Below are positions 14,762 through 15,223 of a DNA stretch of 15,223 bases, in pieces (position 1 is the first letter of the stretch; every line of letters starts with the position of its first letter). The translations under genes were made by a program, and so were the position numbers. The stretch spans positions 1 to 15,223 of the forward strand of contig JAFMIT010000032.1 of the NCBI GenBank assembly GCA_017853815.1. The letters run 5' to 3'. The notes below the pieces were generated by a model, which saw only the letters and a program-made list of their open reading frames with translations, made no database searches and was not told the origin of the DNA. Source of the DNA: Actinomycetota bacterium. Its GTDB lineage: Bacteria > Actinomycetota > Actinomycetes > S36-B12 > UBA5976.

Positions 14762-14767
14762 ACTGTA
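14762..14767 (-). promoter_or_regulatory. -10 element TACAGT for the Pr6Pr gene
   Basis: TACAGT on the minus strand fits TANNNT and ends 7 nt before the ATG, consistent with a leaderless transcript. The palindrome ACTCGCGAGT lies just upstream, in the spacer region. Confidence 0.45.
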
Positions 14768-14774
14768 GGTACTT

Positions 14775-14784
14775 ACTCGCGAGT
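14775..14784. promoter_or_regulatory. Palindrome ACTCGCGAGT
   Basis: A perfect 10-bp palindrome lying 8 bp upstream of the putative -10 of the Pr6Pr gene, where a repressor could block polymerase. It is short, so chance occurrence is quite possible. Confidence 0.25.
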
Positions 14785-14899
14785 CTCCGCGCAACTGGCA
14801 CGTGGCGCGCAGCTGGCAGCTTCGCTGGAAGTACCAGTTGGGGTTGAGAGTTCACAGGGTCCTGGTGAGGCGCACACATTCGGCTCACAGGGTTTTCCA

Positions 14900-14913
14900 A
14901 GAAAGCGCTTTCT
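14900..14913. promoter_or_regulatory. LacI-family-like operator AGAAAGCGCTTTCT
   Basis: A perfect 14-bp palindrome with the central CG and AAAGCGCTTT core seen in operators of LacI/GalR regulators, including Gram-positive cre sites. Its last base is the first base of the putative -10 TAGATT, so a bound protein should block initiation. The cognate regulator is not in the window. Confidence 0.6.
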
Positions 14914-14918
14914 AGATT
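14913..14918 (+). promoter_or_regulatory. -10 element TAGATT for the secreted peptide gene
   Basis: TAGATT fits TANNNT and would start transcription near 14925, leaving a leader of about 23 nt that contains AGGAGG at 14938-14943. No strong -35 is visible upstream. Confidence 0.5.
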
Positions 14919-14947
14919 CGCCATGCCTGAAGTTGAGAGGAGGAAAT

Positions 14948-15160
14948 ATGAACACTGTAAAGAAAGCGATTGTGATGATTGCCGTATCAGGTCTGGCATT
15001 TGCTGGAACTGCTTCTACGGCATCGGCTGCTTCGGTCCCCACCAAGAAGCCAGCAGTCTGCAAAGTGCATGTAGCGAAGAAGCCACTTGGGAAGAAGGCA
15101 TTGGTCAAGAAGGCTGCTGCTCCTAAGGCCAAGAAGGCCAAGGCGACTCGCGCCTGCTAA
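14948..15160 (+). CDS. Small secreted lysine-rich peptide, unknown function
   Basis: A 70-residue preprotein. Residues 1-27 form a Sec signal peptide: MNTVKK, a hydrophobic core AIVMIAVSGLAFAG, then TASTASA with an AxA-type cleavage site, probably after Ala27. The mature part of about 43 residues has 13 Lys and one Arg and no acidic residue, with KK pairs spaced every few residues among Ala and Pro, as in histone H1 tails. Cys38 and the C-terminal residue Cys70 bracket the basic stretch and could form one disulfide. AGGAGG lies 4 nt before the ATG, the strongest ribosome-binding site in the window. It is flanked by a candidate operator and a hairpin, so it looks like a single regulated gene. 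The role could be binding anionic surface polymers, phosphate or DNA, or antimicrobial activity; none is shown. Confidence 0.82.
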   Translation: MNTVKKAIVMIAVSGLAFAGTASTASAASVPTKKPAVCKVHVAKKPLGKKALVKKAAAPKAKKAKATRAC

Positions 15161-15179
15161 CAACTAAATAGTCCCTAAA

Positions 15180-15216
15180 GGTGAGACCCTCAGAATAAAG
15201 CTCTGAGGGTCTCACC
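15180..15216 (+). terminator. Perfect 15-bp hairpin after the peptide gene
   Basis: GGTGAGACCCTCAGA and its exact complement enclose a 7-nt loop (ATAAAGC), starting 19 bp after the stop. No T run follows in the 7 bases left in the window, so it is a terminator by position and stem strength. It may also serve a converging gene beyond the edge. Confidence 0.75.
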
Positions 15217-15223
15217 CATTACG

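Noticed and set aside
14768..14838. Distant inverted repeats (GGTACTT with AAGTACC, CAACTGG with CCAGTTG)
   Set aside because: The two pairs share overlapping bases in the right arm and cannot form together; 7-bp matches over 60 bp are expected by chance.
1..15223. Search for mobile elements, CRISPR arrays, tRNA or rRNA genes
   Set aside because: No transposase or integrase motifs, no regularly spaced repeats and no tRNA-like or rRNA-like stretches were seen; coding genes and short spacers account for the window.

Overview
The window looks like chromosomal DNA from a member of the Actinomycetota. By eye its GC content is moderate, lower than in Streptomyces or Mycobacterium. The assignment rests on several lineage-typical proteins: a cold-shock protein with a C-terminal helical extension, a DUF3027 protein, a DUF2530-type membrane protein, the actinobacterial form of phosphoserine aminotransferase, and a full-length IdeR with every metal ligand I can check in place. 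From memory, the order csp - DUF3027 - DUF2530 - serC matches the Rv0871-Rv0884c neighbourhood of Mycobacterium tuberculosis, so the left part is probably a conserved core region. I see no integrase, transposase, CRISPR array, tRNA or rRNA.

Layout, left to right. Bases 1-3650 hold csp (minus), a two-helix membrane protein translationally coupled to DUF3027 (plus), DUF2530 (minus, overlapping the DUF3027 end by 65 bp), an AzgA-type purine permease (plus), a strong hairpin terminator and a possible 31-residue membrane peptide. Bases 3651-6012 hold serC followed by a coupled MFS transporter (minus), divergent from pdxH (plus). Bases 6696-9507 hold a class I photolyase (minus), ideR (plus) and trmB (minus). 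Bases 9539-11530 encode a large membrane acyltransferase with an extracellular SGNH domain. Bases 11527-13609 hold a coupled CynX/NimT-type MFS and EamA transporter pair (minus). Bases 13640-14754 hold a Pr6Pr-type membrane protein followed by a small VOC protein (minus). The window ends with a tiny lysine-rich secreted peptide (plus) behind a candidate repressor-controlled promoter and a perfect 15-bp hairpin.

The region is tightly packed, and genes meet tail to tail with 4-bp stop overlaps or gaps of about 10 bp. Divergent pairs share very short spacers. Many first genes have a -10-like hexamer ending exactly 6 nt (once 7 nt) before the start codon, which is the geometry of leaderless transcription. 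Coupled and downstream genes, and a few others, carry Shine-Dalgarno sequences instead.

Most genes are housekeeping: RNA chaperone, purine uptake, serine and vitamin B6 metabolism, DNA photorepair, iron regulation and tRNA modification. The less ordinary items are the secreted KK-rich peptide with its LacI-type palindrome, the 31-aa ORF, the deep antisense gene overlap, and a photolyase that seems to carry Tyr where the outer Trp of the electron-transfer triad is expected. I do not see a clear multi-gene novel system.
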